Assembly (NCBI GenBank): GCA_938021675.1
Contig: CALIFY010000057.1
Span: forward strand, 1 to 51,017
Source of the DNA: an uncultured Acidimicrobiales bacterium
GTDB lineage: Bacteria; Actinomycetota; Acidimicrobiia; Acidimicrobiales; SZUA-35
Reading direction: 5' to 3'
Length of the DNA stretch: 51,017 nt
A model generated the notes under the pieces. It was given only the letters and a program-made list of their open reading frames with translations, had not been told where the DNA came from and searched no databases. Numbering within the stretch: the stretch's first letter is position 1; each line of letters starts with the position of its first letter. Both the position numbers and the translations under genes were made by a program. Positions 25,681 through 34,578 of this stretch are shown here, piece by piece.

Positions 25681-26838
25681 GTGGAGGAACGAGAGCAGAT
25701 CGAGCGTTGGTTCGTGCGCCAGGGGCTGCCCCACCTCATCCACGAGTACCGGGCGGCCACCGACGTGTTCACCAGGGCGCTCCCGTTTCTTCTGTTGGTG
25801 TTTTTCTTCGATGTCGTCGGCGCGTTTGGCGACCGGTTCACCGGTTGGGCTCAGGCCGGAATCGCGTTGGTGAGCGTGGCGTTGATCTCCGCTGTGGCGT
25901 TACTCATCAACGTGATGCTCGGCCGACGTCCGTTGCAGCTACCCGACCGGGTCGGTGCCGCCGAATTGGTGGCGTTCGTCGTAATCCCAGCCATTCCTCC
26001 CTTGCTGTTCGGAACCGCCAGGCTTCAGGCGACGATCGGTGTGATCGTGCTCAACATCGTCATCTTGATGCTCGTCTACGTCGTGGTCGGTTACGGGCTT
26101 GTACCGACGACGGTATGGGCGCTTGGCCAGACGGTCCGTCACGTCAGCCAGCTTTTCACCTTGATGGCCCGGGCGTTGCCGTTCGTACTCGTGTTCTCGG
26201 CCTTCCTCTTTCTGAATGCCGAGTTGTGGCAGGTCGCCAGCGATTTCACCGTCATCGCCTTTTGGGCCACCGTCGGACTGCTCACGCTGGTGGCGGCAAG
26301 CTTCGTCGCTCTCCGCATCCCACGCGAAATCTCCGAGATCTCACGATTCGACTCGTGGATCGAGGTGTGCGCCTTGGCCGACGAGGCCCGATCGCCGCTG
26401 CCATCGCAGCGCCCGGAGCAAATGTCGGGCGACTATCAGCCTCGACTCTCTCGGGCCGATCGGCTCAACGTTGGGCTGGTGGTGTTGTTCAACCTCGGAT
26501 TGCAAATACTTCTGGTCTCGACGGCGATCGGCGCCTTTTACGTGGTGTTCGGCTTGTTCGCGGTCAGAGAAGACACGATCGTGGCGTGGACGTCACTTCA
26601 AACACTGCCGGATGAGGACGTACTGTTCCGAGGCTCGTTGTTCGGGACCGACGTGGTGCTGAGCGTTCAACTCGTTCGTGTCGTGGGGTTTCTTGCCGCG
26701 TTCTCTGCGCTCCAATTCGCCGTCGCCGCTGTCACGGACGCAACGTACCGGAAGGAGTTCTTTGAAGAGGTAACCGGAGAAGTACGCCAGGCGATCGCCG
26801 TGCGGGCCATCTATCTCAACCGGCTGGTCAACGAGTAG
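25681..26838 (+). CDS. Polytopic membrane protein, unknown function
   Basis: The protein is 385 residues and starts VEEREQIERWFVRQGLPHLIHEYRA, a hydrophilic N-terminal stretch, followed by about eight hydrophobic segments, for example ALPFLLLVFFFDVVG, LVSVALISAVALLINVML, GVIVLNIVILMLVYVVVGYG and LVVLFNLGLQILLVSTAIG. A soluble loop lies between roughly 225 and 265. I do not recognise a transport or catalytic motif. Its placement 80 bp after HelD may be incidental, as it has its own -10 box. The start could also be the GTG 9 nt upstream. Confidence 0.7.
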   Translation: MEEREQIERWFVRQGLPHLIHEYRAATDVFTRALPFLLLVFFFDVVGAFGDRFTGWAQAGIALVSVALISAVALLINVMLGRRPLQLPDRVGAAELVAFVVIPAIPPLLFGTARLQATIGVIVLNIVILMLVYVVVGYGLVPTTVWALGQTVRHVSQLFTLMARALPFVLVFSAFLFLNAELWQVASDFTVIAFWATVGLLTLVAASFVALRIPREISEISRFDSWIEVCALADEARSPLPSQRPEQMSGDYQPRLSRADRLNVGLVVLFNLGLQILLVSTAIGAFYVVFGLFAVREDTIVAWTSLQTLPDEDVLFRGSLFGTDVVLSVQLVRVVGFLAAFSALQFAVAAVTDATYRKEFFEEVTGEVRQAIAVRAIYLNRLVNE

Positions 26839-26896
26839 CACGGCGTGTCGGCCGGTCGGCGCCGACGGGGTTGGGCGTGTCCCAGGATTGGCCCCG

Positions 26897-27061
26897 TCAG
26901 CCTGACTCAGGCGGTGTCGGTTCGATCGGTGCAGCCTGTGCGGTAGATGAACCATCGTCTTCGGTCTCGACGGTCTCCGGCAACGTGAAGCAACCTTCCA
27001 CGCTGTAGTCGAGCGTCGTTGTGTCACGCTTCCAGAACATCAGCTTGTCGAGCAGACCCAT
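26897..27061 (-). CDS. 54-residue protein, unknown
   Basis: This short ORF encodes MGLLDKLMFWKRDTTTLDY and then an acidic and Pro-rich tail ending in PPESG. On the minus strand CACACT lies 6 nt before the ATG, a partial -10 match, and there is no good Shine-Dalgarno sequence. The amphipathic start MGLLDKLMFWKR could bind membrane or a partner. It lies 38 bp downstream of the parE stop on the same strand, so it may be the last gene of that transcript. Codon choice is similar to the neighbours. Coding is likely but not certain. Confidence 0.5.
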   Translation of the reverse strand: MGLLDKLMFWKRDTTTLDYSVEGCFTLPETVETEDDGSSTAQAAPIEPTPPESG

Positions 27062-27099
27062 GTCACCAGTGTGGCACGGTGGCCGCCGATCTCGGCCGA

Positions 27100-29202
27100 T
27101 CAGATATCGAGCAGTTCCTGGTCGATCAGGCTCGAATTCGACACGATGTACTCTTTTCGGGTTGCGACGTCGCTCCCCATCAGCACGTCGAATAGCTTTG
27201 CCGCTCGCTGCGCTTCTTTGCCATCGTCCATGTTCATCCGCTTGAGGATCCGAGTCGCCGGGTTGAGGGTCGTTTCGGCCAGCTCGTCTACGTTCATCTC
27301 GCCAAGACCTTTGAACCGTTTCCACTTCTCAAACGGCACGCCAATTCTTTCCGAGATCGTCTCTCTCTCGGCGTCGTCGTAGGCGTACACCGGTTCGCCC
27401 TTGTGCTTGGTCGCGAATAGCGGCGGTTGGGCGGCGTACACCATGCCGGCTTCAAGTAGGGGCCGCATGTGATGGTAGATCAGCGTCAACAAAAGACACC
27501 GAATGTGGCTGCCGTCGACGTCGGCGTCGCACAGGATAATGATGCGGCCATACCGAGACTGGCCAACGTCGAAGTCGCGCCCGGAACCGGCACCGATGGC
27601 CGTAATTAGCGCTTGGGCTTCGGTGTTTTCAATGACTTGTTTCAGGCTCGCCTTACCGGCGTTAACCACCTTGCCTCGGAGGGGGAGCACCGCCATAGTC
27701 TCAGCATCTCGACCCTGTTTTGCCGGTCCGGCGGCCGAGTTTCCTTCCACTATCAGCAGCTCTGAATCCGGGCCGTGAATCCGGCAGTCCGCCAGCTTGT
27801 CTGGCATTCCGGTCGACGTGAGGTTTGCCGCCTTGCGGCGGGCGTCGAGCTGTTGCTTTGCCGCCACCCGGTTGATCACCGCCTGAGTGATTTTCTCCCT
27901 CAGCGCGTTCACCTGGATCTTCTTGCCACCTCCGGCTATCCAATCGGTAAATCCTGATTTTGTTGTCTCGTAGACGAGGTTACGGATCGCTGGTGTACCG
28001 AGCTCCTGTTTGGTCTGACCCTTGAATTGGGGCTCAGGGACCGTCACTTTGACGGCGGCGACCAGCCCTTCTTGGATGTCGTTCGGTGTCGCCCGGTCGT
28101 CGCCGTGTTTCGCCAGCTTCTTCAGCTTTTTGGCATCGGCGATTAGTTCTTCGTTGGCGACCCGGGACAATGCACGCTCGAACCCAGCGACGTGAGTCCC
28201 ACCATCGGAGGTAGGGATCGTATTGACGAAACTGACGACGGTGGTGTCGAACCCCTTCACCCATCGAGCGGCAATGTCGATGGTGCATGGTCGAGTTACC
28301 GTTGAAACCTTTCCATCGACGGGGACCTTTTCTTCAAAGGTCGCCTCGTCGTGGATGGTTACGATGTCGGTAATGGTTTCGCCGATGGAGAGGTGATCGA
28401 CGTAGTCGGCGAGGCCTCCGTTTGCCACAAAGGTTTCTGGCTTCGAACCCTTCCCTCGCTTGTCGTGAAAGACGACTTTGAGTCCTGGCACCAAGAAGCA
28501 GACTCTGGCGACGTGCTCCCGTATTTGCTCGGACTCGATGTGGGCCTCGGAGTCGAACACATCCAGGTCGGGCCAGAAGCGAACACGGGTGCCCGATCGG
28601 TTTTTGGGGATCTTCTTTACCTTGGCAAGTTTGGAGCTTGGTTTGAACTTGCCAGATGACAGGTAATTTCCTGGCTCGCGCTCCAAAAACACGAGGCGCC
28701 AAGTAAAACCATCTCGGTCTACTTCGGTCACCAGTTTTGATGACAACGCGTTAACTACCGAGGCGCCGACGCCGTGGAGTCCACCGGACGCGCTGTATGC
28801 ACCAGACCCGAATTTGCCCCCGGCGTGGAGTTCGGTGAACACGACTTCGAGTGCCGTTCGCCCATCGGGCTTTTTGCCGATCGGGATGCCGCGGCCGTCG
28901 TCGGCTACCTCGATGGAACCATCCTTGTGGAGGGTGACGTCGATGGAGGAGGCAAAGCCGCCGGCCGCTTCGTCGACGCCGTTGTCGATGATCTCCCACA
29001 CCAGATGGTGGAGACCTTCGCTGCCGGTGCCACCGATGTACATACCGGGCCGTTTGCGAACGGCGTCGAGTCCTTCGAGGACCTGGATTTTCGACTGGTC
29101 GTAGTCGTTGCTCGAACTCTTTCGAGTCGAAGATCTTTTGGTCGGTTTCTTTTTAGCTGTGCTCACGGCCTTCTTCTCGGTCGCTTTCCTCGCCGTTGCC
29201 AT
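27100..29202 (-). CDS. parE: DNA topoisomerase IV / gyrase subunit B
   Basis: This 700-residue protein is the ATPase subunit of a type IIA topoisomerase: GHKL motifs EIIDNGVDEAAGG (about 70-82), VADDGRGIPIG and GLHGVGASVVNALS, transducer domain, and a TOPRIM domain with ELLIVEGNSAAGPAKQGRD (481-499) and ILCDADVDGSHIR (557-568). The first 36 residues are Lys/Ser/Thr-rich, a basic extension. The canonical EGDSA is EGNSA here (N488). The gene follows parC after only 5 nt, its start lying just past the parC TAG; the two form one transcript with parC first. It is called ParE rather than GyrB because of the parC partner and short total length, but gyrase cannot be excluded as no other copy is visible. 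Confidence 0.93.
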   Translation of the reverse strand: MATARKATEKKAVSTAKKKPTKRSSTRKSSSNDYDQSKIQVLEGLDAVRKRPGMYIGGTGSEGLHHLVWEIIDNGVDEAAGGFASSIDVTLHKDGSIEVADDGRGIPIGKKPDGRTALEVVFTELHAGGKFGSGAYSASGGLHGVGASVVNALSSKLVTEVDRDGFTWRLVFLEREPGNYLSSGKFKPSSKLAKVKKIPKNRSGTRVRFWPDLDVFDSEAHIESEQIREHVARVCFLVPGLKVVFHDKRGKGSKPETFVANGGLADYVDHLSIGETITDIVTIHDEATFEEKVPVDGKVSTVTRPCTIDIAARWVKGFDTTVVSFVNTIPTSDGGTHVAGFERALSRVANEELIADAKKLKKLAKHGDDRATPNDIQEGLVAAVKVTVPEPQFKGQTKQELGTPAIRNLVYETTKSGFTDWIAGGGKKIQVNALREKITQAVINRVAAKQQLDARRKAANLTSTGMPDKLADCRIHGPDSELLIVEGNSAAGPAKQGRDAETMAVLPLRGKVVNAGKASLKQVIENTEAQALITAIGAGSGRDFDVGQSRYGRIIILCDADVDGSHIRCLLLTLIYHHMRPLLEAGMVYAAQPPLFATKHKGEPVYAYDDAERETISERIGVPFEKWKRFKGLGEMNVDELAETTLNPATRILKRMNMDDGKEAQRAAKLFDVLMGSDVATRKEYIVSNSSLIDQELLDI

Positions 29203-29207
29203 CTGTC

Positions 29208-31619
29208 CTACCAGCGCAACGATCCGACGGCCAGTATGCGTCGTTTGGTTGTGCTGCTTGCGCCATCACGACGGGTCGGTCGGATGGTGAGCGCTTCGAG
29301 CGCGTTGTCGGGTTTCGTCGGTGCAGCCGTCTGTCCGACAACACACATGGTGCGGTCTGCTCTGCCGATCCAGGTCAGATCGATTCGCCGCTCATCCTTG
29401 AACTTGGTGATCCTGACCCCGCCGGTACCCCGGCCCTTCGTCGGAATCTCATCGACCAACGTGGCCTTTGCCGTGCCCCGGTCGGTGATCGTCACGACGA
29501 TGGCATCGGTTGCCGCCACGCCGGCGCCTACCACCCGGGCCTTGCCCCGAAGCTTGATGCCCGCCACCCCTTTGGCCGTGGCGCTTTGGATGCTTATCGT
29601 CGAGGCCGGGGTTCGTAACGCCTGCGCATCGGAGGTTACGAGGACGACATCTTCCTTCTCGGAGACGGGAACGGCGGCGACGAGGCGGTCACCCTGGCCG
29701 AGCTTTATGGCCACGCGGCCCGACCGAAGATCGGCGAGCACCGACCGCTCGACTCGCTTGACTAGCCCGGCGGCCGTAACCAACAGAAGGGGGTCGCCGG
29801 ACGGGCCAACGATGGTGATCACCGAGTCACCCCGGTCGGCACCGAATACTTCTTCCATAGCCCGACCTCGACTTCGACCGCCGACCTCGGGGATATCGGA
29901 GGCGGTGACCCGGAGTAACTTTCCGAGGGCGGTTAGGGCCATCACCGGTTGTTGGAGCGTGGTAACCACCACGTCGGCGATGACGTCGTGACGAGATGGG
30001 GTATAGCTCTTTGAGCTTCCCTGCGGCTCGCGGCCAAGCAACCCGGAGGCGCTCCTGCTCACCACGCAGGGGTCGTCGACAATGTCGGCCACGACCTGTT
30101 CTTCGAGTTCGGCCAAATCGGGGATCTCATCGCCACCGACGATCTTGGTTCGCCGGTCGTATCCGTACTTTTCGACGATCTCTCCCAACTCGCTGAGAAC
30201 GATCGTCCGCTGCCGCTGTTCTGAGCCGAGGATTTTCTGGAGACCAGCGATGGTGATCTCCAGTTCAGCTTTCTCGGCCACCAGCTCCTCGTAAGCCAGG
30301 GCGGTGAGACGGCGGAGCCGCAAATCGAGCACGTACTCAGCCTGGATTTGGGTCAGCGTGAGCCGTTCCATCAACTTTTCTCTGGCATCGGCATAGTTTG
30401 CTGCCGATCGGATGATGGCCACGACTTCATCGATGTTGTCGATGGCGATGAGTAGCCCTTCGACAAGGTGGAGCCGTTCCTCGGCTTTACGGAGCCGGTA
30501 CTGCGTGCGGCGGATTACGACGTCGAGCCGATGTTCGACGTAGTGCCGGCACAGGTCGTACAACCCGAGGGTGGTGGGCACACCGTCGACCAGTACGACG
30601 TTGTTGATACCGAACGTTTCCTCGAGGGGGGTCAGCCTGTAGAGCTTTTCAAGTAAGAGCTCAGGGTTGATTCCGGTCTTGCATTCGATGACCAGCTTTA
30701 AACCCGACGTGCGGTCCGACAGGTTCTTTATGTCGGAGATACCTCGGATCTTGTCGGCATTGATGAGGTTCTTGACCTTGCTAATGACGCGCTCGGGACC
30801 GACAAGATACGGCAGCTCGGTGATCTCCAACCCTTTCCTTGCCCTCGTGACGTTTACCACCGTGGCCTTGGCGCGGATTCGGATCGTGCCCCGGCCGGAC
30901 TCGTACGCCTCGCGGATGCCGTCGTCGACGATGATGCCACCGGACGGGAAATCGGGACCCGGGACCTTAGCCATCAGCTCATCGATCGTCGGCTTCGGTC
31001 GGCGTTTGGTCATCACCAACTTGATGGCTTCGTAGATCTCGCCCAAGTTGTGCGTCGGCATGTTGGTAGCCATGCCAACCGCGATACCGGAGGTGCCGTT
31101 GACCAACAGATTCGGGAGCAGTCCTGGCAGGTATGCCGGCTCGGTGCTCTCGCCGTCATAGGTGGGGCGGAACTCGACCGTTTCTTCTTCGATTTCGGCC
31201 AGCAGATCGATAGCCGCCGGGGTGAGCTTGCACTCGGTGTAGCGGTAGGCGGCGGGTGGGTCGTCGAGGCTGCCGAAGTTTCCCTGGGGGTCGATGAGGG
31301 TAATCGGTCTTGCGAAATCTTGCCCTAGGCGTACCAGCGTGTCGTAGATGGCGCTATCGCCGTGAGGGTGAAAGTTTGCCATCACATCGCCGACCACATG
31401 GGCACATTTGCGGTGTGGTCTGTCTGGGTAGAGCCGCATTTCCCGCATCGAATACAGGATTCGCCGCTGGACCGGTTTGAGACCGTCGCGGACGTCGGGG
31501 ATGGCCCGGGAGGTAATGACCGACAGTGAATAAGCGAGGAACGACTCGCCGAGCTCCTCATCGACGGGAACGTCGACCACGTCCCGTGCGAAGGGTAGGA
31601 GTTCGCCTTGTGTTGCCAT
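29208..31619 (-). CDS. parC: DNA topoisomerase IV / gyrase subunit A
   Basis: This 803-residue protein is the breakage-reunion subunit: [21 protein letters not shown] (about 40-60), the helix region [20 protein letters not shown] (74-93) with Ser89 and Asp93 at the usual quinolone-contact positions, and AAYRYTE with catalytic Tyr127. The C-terminal part (about 500-800) is a beta-pinwheel repeat domain ([34 protein letters not shown]), without an obvious canonical GyrA box, which favours ParC. Start ATG at 31619 follows AAGGTGA. It precedes parE with 5 nt between them. The order parC-parE is the reverse of the usual Bacillus arrangement. It decatenates daughter chromosomes and relaxes supercoils. 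Confidence 0.93.
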   Translation of the reverse strand: MATQGELLPFARDVVDVPVDEELGESFLAYSLSVITSRAIPDVRDGLKPVQRRILYSMREMRLYPDRPHRKCAHVVGDVMANFHPHGDSAIYDTLVRLGQDFARPITLIDPQGNFGSLDDPPAAYRYTECKLTPAAIDLLAEIEEETVEFRPTYDGESTEPAYLPGLLPNLLVNGTSGIAVGMATNMPTHNLGEIYEAIKLVMTKRRPKPTIDELMAKVPGPDFPSGGIIVDDGIREAYESGRGTIRIRAKATVVNVTRARKGLEITELPYLVGPERVISKVKNLINADKIRGISDIKNLSDRTSGLKLVIECKTGINPELLLEKLYRLTPLEETFGINNVVLVDGVPTTLGLYDLCRHYVEHRLDVVIRRTQYRLRKAEERLHLVEGLLIAIDNIDEVVAIIRSAANYADAREKLMERLTLTQIQAEYVLDLRLRRLTALAYEELVAEKAELEITIAGLQKILGSEQRQRTIVLSELGEIVEKYGYDRRTKIVGGDEIPDLAELEEQVVADIVDDPCVVSRSASGLLGREPQGSSKSYTPSRHDVIADVVVTTLQQPVMALTALGKLLRVTASDIPEVGGRSRGRAMEEVFGADRGDSVITIVGPSGDPLLLVTAAGLVKRVERSVLADLRSGRVAIKLGQGDRLVAAVPVSEKEDVVLVTSDAQALRTPASTISIQSATAKGVAGIKLRGKARVVGAGVAATDAIVVTITDRGTAKATLVDEIPTKGRGTGGVRITKFKDERRIDLTWIGRADRTMCVVGQTAAPTKPDNALEALTIRPTRRDGASSTTKRRILAVGSLRW

Positions 31620-31976
31620 CGACCGTCACCTTCTCTTTCGTCTCGCTCGTTCGAATTCGCTCGGCCGGTCTCGTGCCGATGTTCTTCACGTAGTGTGCCG
31701 GTTTGGGTCGTCGACCCGGTCCCGCGTTCGTCTGCCGTCACGCCGTTTTGTTGGGTGAACACTCGTTCACTCGGGTTGCTACCGTAGCCGTCACCGGCCG
31801 GCGCCAACACAGATCATTGCAAGATCCGGAGTGCAACTGGTGGCAATCACCACGGAACTGGCCGATTGGTGCACAACCGTTACCATGAACCCGCAGAGCG
31901 ATACATCCCTGATGGTCGAACGTCTCCCGCCGCTTGGTGGACGGGTGCGGCGAGACAAAAGGCGCCCGATTCGGTC
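31620..31976. other. Non-coding spacer upstream of parC
   Basis: About 360 bp with no credible gene. It should hold the parC promoter on the minus strand. The only clear structure is the inverted repeat at 31755-31770. Confidence 0.4.
31755..31770. promoter_or_regulatory. LexA-like inverted repeat upstream of parC
   Basis: GTGAACACTCGTTCAC: the GAAC-N4-GTTC core matches the actinobacterial/Gram-positive SOS box (CGAAC-N4-GTTCG) except for T/A in place of C/G flanks. It is 136 bp upstream of the parC start. One site only and no other member of an SOS regulon is near, so this is tentative. Confidence 0.3.
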
Positions 31977-32005
31977 TTGTTCAATCCGGATTACTGTCCT
32001 AGTCT
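31977..32005 (+). promoter_or_regulatory. Sigma70-type promoter of an unassigned transcript
   Basis: TTGTTC (31977-31982), a 17-bp spacer, and TAGTCT (32000-32005), with a T-run after it. Expected start of transcription is about 32013. Spacing is ideal. Confidence 0.5.
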
Positions 32006-32012
32006 CTTTTTT

Positions 32013-32281
32013 GTAGGAGGAAATTAGTGCACGGCCCCGAGGTCGTGGCACCAGATTGTGAGCGAAGCGCTCGCACACTCGGGAGATGCCACCCGTCGAA
32101 ACCCGAGTTTGTACGATCAGCGATCTGTCACCGAACGACGGCGGGTACGAACGGCATTCGTTTCCCAGGTCATCTGCGTCTCAGAGAGGTGGTCACTGGG
32201 TGTTGCGGCGGTATGCCAGCGTGTGCTCGGTGACATGTGGAAACCGCCTCGGTCGGCGACTCACCCGCCGAAGGCGGTTTC
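32013..32281 (+). ncRNA. Candidate structured non-coding RNA (about 270 nt) or leader RNA
   Basis: A promoter at 31977-32005 and a very strong hairpin at 32239-32280 delimit a transcript of about 270 nt. Its 5' part folds into successive stems: 32027-32051 (GTGC-ACGGCC with GGTCGT-G-GCAC), 32057-32077 (GAGCG/CGCTC with flanking TGT/ACA), and CTCGGG/CCCGAG (32078-32083 with 32102-32107). The RNA begins with GUAGGAGGAAA. An alternative is a 68-codon ORF from the GTG at 32027 (stop 32233), which has a perfectly placed AGGAGG, but its third positions are less GC-rich than the neighbouring genes and its product is Cys/Arg-rich and unlike any family I know. I do not match it to tmRNA, SRP RNA, RNase P RNA or a known riboswitch. 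Confidence 0.4.
32239..32280 (+). terminator. Strong hairpin terminator
   Basis: GAAACCGCCT (32239-32248) pairs perfectly with AGGCGGTTTC (32271-32280); inside it TCGGCG (32252-32257) pairs with CGCCGA (32265-32270) around a 7-nt loop. There is no U-tract. It lies 48 bp before the AAA+ gene, between the candidate RNA and that gene's own promoter. Confidence 0.65.
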
Positions 32282-32316
32282 TGCGCGCCTATGGCCCTTC
32301 CAACTCTGTTGTGCCG

Positions 32317-32322
32317 TAGTCT
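32317..32322 (+). promoter_or_regulatory. -10 box of leaderless AAA+ gene
   Basis: TAGTCT, 6 nt (TGAGCG), then GTG (32329), no Shine-Dalgarno. Confidence 0.5.
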
Positions 32323-32328
32323 TGAGCG

Positions 32329-33312
32329 GTGCCAACCGCCGAGGAGTTCCGCAAGCGAATGCTCGAAGCGACCGGTGCGGCGCGTTCCGCGGTCCGCTCA
32401 GCGGCCGCAGATCGTCGGCTCGACAGTCGAATCCGTGAACTTCCTGGTCCGCTGGCAAACCGCACAAGACCGTTGGACCAGATACAGGCCGACCTCGACC
32501 GGCTGGTCGGCCTTGAGACCGTCAAGGAACAGGTCAGAACCCAGATCGCTTTCCTTCAGATCCAAGCCCGCCGTCAAGAGTATGGACTCAACGAGGTGCC
32601 CACCAGTCAGCACCTCGTATTCCTCGGGAACCCGGGTACGGGAAAGACGACCGTCGCTCGCCTTCTGGCCGAGATGTATTCATCGATCGGACTGCTCCGT
32701 AAGGGGCATCTCGTCGAGGTAGACCGAGCTGGGCTCGTCGGTCAGTACGTCGGACACACGGCGACCAAGACAAACCGTGCCGTGAAGCGGGCCCTCGATG
32801 GGGTGCTGTTCATCGATGAAGCGTACGCCCTCTCGCCCGAAGGTATCGGCCGAAATGACTTTGGCGCCGAGGCCATCGAGACGTTATTGAAGCGAATGGA
32901 AGACCACCGGGATCGGCTCGTAGTTATCGTGGCCGGCTACCCCCGTTTGATGGAGCGGTTCTTGCAATCGAACCCCGGTCTTCGATCTCGTTTTGCTCGG
33001 GAGATCGAATTCCCTGACTACACCGCGGCGGAACTCATCGACATCTTTTTGTCGATGGTCGATGAAGCCGACTATCGCCTCGAAACCGACGGCGACATGG
33101 TGGTCTCGGAATTGTTGAAAGACGTTAAACGGGCACCTGGGTTTGGCAATGCCAGGTTTGCTCGAACGCTGTTCGAACAAGCTATCAATCGACAGGCGCT
33201 TCGGTTGGCCGGTAACGGTGCCATCGATCATCTCGACCAACAGACGGTGTCGGTTATCGCCTCCGACGATCTTTGTGCAGCGGCCTCTCTATTGGCGAAA
33301 CAGCAGCACTAG
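32329..33312 (+). CDS. CbbX/SpoVK-type AAA+ ATPase
   Basis: This 327-residue protein has a short helical N-terminus, then [21 protein letters not shown], Walker [12 protein letters not shown] (99-108), Walker [12 protein letters not shown] (160-170) and the arginine-finger region [17 protein letters not shown]. This is the CbbX clade, which includes the rubisco activase CbbX, SpoVK and the C-terminal ATPase of EccA. No cbb, sporulation or type VII secretion genes are in the window, so the client is unknown. The GTG start is set by TAGTCT 6 nt upstream. The protein is about the length of CbbX. It is flanked on both sides by non-coding DNA with strong hairpins. Confidence 0.9.
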   Translation: MPTAEEFRKRMLEATGAARSAVRSAAADRRLDSRIRELPGPLANRTRPLDQIQADLDRLVGLETVKEQVRTQIAFLQIQARRQEYGLNEVPTSQHLVFLGNPGTGKTTVARLLAEMYSSIGLLRKGHLVEVDRAGLVGQYVGHTATKTNRAVKRALDGVLFIDEAYALSPEGIGRNDFGAEAIETLLKRMEDHRDRLVVIVAGYPRLMERFLQSNPGLRSRFAREIEFPDYTAAELIDIFLSMVDEADYRLETDGDMVVSELLKDVKRAPGFGNARFARTLFEQAINRQALRLAGNGAIDHLDQQTVSVIASDDLCAAASLLAKQQH

Positions 33313-33351
33313 CGGTCGTTCGGATCGAGCCGTCGTAACGCTGACTTAGGT

Positions 33352-33561
33352 CCGTCGCTGAGCTGCGGCCGAGTTGAGCGACGGCGCACCTGCTCGCTGA
33401 CGTCCTCCACCCGTGGGGGGAAGGGGAGGGGGCTGGAGGACGCCAACGAGCCAGGGCTCTGACGCCATGGGTCAGCACACCGTGAGGCATGCCGATCCGT
33501 GGCGAATGAGAGCACAGGTAGAAAAGCCACCGCCTTAGCCGACGCAGACGCCGGCTAAGGC
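33352..33561. other. Multi-hairpin non-coding element, strand undetermined
   Basis: Four stems in 210 bp: P1 CCGTCGCT (33352-33359) with AGCGACGG (33377-33384); P2, an extended stem with CCTG-CTCG, internal loop CTGA/CCAA and CGTCCTCCA (33401-33409) pairing with TGGAGGACG (33434-33442) and CGAG-C-CAGG (to 33455); P3 CTGAC/GTCAG (33459-33475); and P4, a 10-bp stem (33532-33561). The P2 loop (33410-33433) is nearly all G on the plus strand (runs of 6, 4 and 5) and C on the minus strand. This resembles the C-rich loops of actinobacterial 6C RNA in part, but only one such loop is present. No ORF here looks real. Confidence 0.45.
33532..33561. terminator. Hairpin terminator, possibly bidirectional
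   Basis: GCCTTAGCCG (33532-33541) pairs perfectly with CGGCTAAGGC (33552-33561), 10-nt loop. On the minus strand it is followed after a few bases by TTTTCT, so it fits as the terminator of the RHH gene ending at 33698; on the plus strand it could end the preceding structured RNA or the AAA+ transcript. Confidence 0.6.
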
Positions 33562-33697
33562 CGATTGGTGGGCAGGACTTCCCCGGACGTACCGGAGCCG
33601 CCCTGTGGTTTCCAACGATTACTTCTCAGAGGGAATGCGAGATCGAATCCGATCCGCCACCGCATCGGCGGTAGCGGATCGGCGACCTCGACCGACG

Positions 33698-33934
33698 TTA
33701 CCGCCGGCGGCGACGCCGTTGGGCGTCGATTTTTCGAGCGGACTTCACCACGGTGTTTAACCGTTGACCAAGTTGCTCGTGGCTTAAGGCAGCGTCGAGG
33801 TTCAGTTCCGGTGCAAGCGCTTCAAGAATCGCGCTTACGCTGACACCCTGCTCTGCGGCGAATCCATGCCAATGGTCATGAGCGTCATCGCTCACATAGG
33901 CATGGAGGGCTTTACGACCATTATCATCAGACAT
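33698..33934 (-). CDS. Small ribbon-helix-helix-like protein with Arg-rich tail
   Basis: This 78-residue protein has KALHAYVSDDAHDHWHGFAA then EQGVSVSAILEALAPEL, a beta-strand plus two-helix pattern like Arc/ParG-type ribbon-helix-helix proteins that bind DNA as dimers, and a polyarginine C-terminus (RRRRRR). ATG at 33934 is preceded by AAAGG about 11 nt upstream. The frame is open further upstream but the extension has no family-like character. It is a lone gene with no toxin beside it. Target DNA unknown; a nucleoid or autoregulatory role is possible. Confidence 0.65.
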   Translation of the reverse strand: MSDDNGRKALHAYVSDDAHDHWHGFAAEQGVSVSAILEALAPELNLDAALSHEQLGQRLNTVVKSARKIDAQRRRRRR

Positions 33935-34251
33935 CAAATGGTTACCTTTGTTTCTCAGTGCGGCGGTTTCTGGTGTCACCCGGTTCAAGAACACAATCCT
34001 TGGACTACGAGCCGACGTAGTCACCCACGTCGATTCACAGTTGGTTCGGAAGCGGCGGTGCTGCATGCTTTCGTTCCGTGTGACTTCCAGCGCTCAGGAC
34101 CCTAGCGGTGTCCTGGTTCGATCTCAAGACCCATTGTTGAGCAATATTCTGCAGTCCATCTGCTCGATTGCTTCTCGATGCACAAGGGCGGTCGGGACGG
34201 CGACCAAATAGGCAGCGATCAGCCACCAAATTTCCTGCACCTAGCCGGCGT
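33935..34251. other. 317-bp intergenic region without a gene
   Basis: Upstream region of the minus-strand RHH gene and downstream end of the glutaredoxin gene. AT content is slightly higher than around it (for example GAGCAATATTCTGC). Apart from a short AGGAC/GTCCT hairpin near 34096-34114, I see no clear feature. Confidence 0.35.
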
Positions 34252-34578
34252 TTAACGGCTGGTAGCAATCAAGTGAGGAGCTACGTCGGCCAACAACCGC
34301 TCGACCTCGGCCCGGCGTGGATTGACCATGGCCTGATCACCCACGACGACCGTCGGCACCGTCTCGTTGCCATCGGCGACAGACCGAACCAGCGCTGCCG
34401 CGTTCGGATCGTCCCAGATGTTGTGCTTCTCCAACGGAATGTTGGCCTTACCAAGATCCCGTTCGAGCTTCATACAGAACGGGCAACCGGGGCGCCAGTA
34501 GAACTCGACCGCGTCGATCTCCTCGGCGTTGCTGGCGCTTGGGTGCGGGTCTTTAGGCGGCTCGCCGTTTCCTGTCAT
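34252..34578 (-). CDS. Glutaredoxin/mycoredoxin-like protein
   Basis: This 108-residue protein has the active site RPGCPFCMKLERDL (CPFC at 32-35), the cis-proline region ETVPTVVVGD and the downstream loop NPRRAEVERLL. It is a thioredoxin-fold disulfide reductase of the glutaredoxin type; in actinobacteria the CPxC mycoredoxins work with mycothiol rather than glutathione. The N-terminal 20 residues are Pro/Ser-rich and unordered. The ATG overlaps the stop of the upstream site-2 protease (ATGA), so the two are translationally coupled. This pairing suggests redox control of the protease or of its product, which is inference. Confidence 0.88.
   Translation of the reverse strand: MTGNGEPPKDPHPSASNAEEIDAVEFYWRPGCPFCMKLERDLGKANIPLEKHNIWDDPNAAALVRSVADGNETVPTVVVGDQAMVNPRRAEVERLLADVAPHLIATSR

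Noticed and set aside
32100-32230. TPP riboswitch-like fragments (GCCAGCG and CTCAGAG)
   Set aside because: The order and spacing of the TPP core elements are not present; only short words match.
32027-32233. 68-codon ORF with AGGAGG upstream as an ordinary gene
   Set aside because: Not fully excluded, but third positions are poorer in G/C than nearby genes and the frame overlaps strong hairpins; reported as a candidate RNA instead.
33254-33490. Minus-strand frame of 78 codons in the hairpin region
   Set aside because: It runs into the AAA+ gene on the opposite strand and has no ribosome-binding site or family resemblance; the region's hairpins explain it better.
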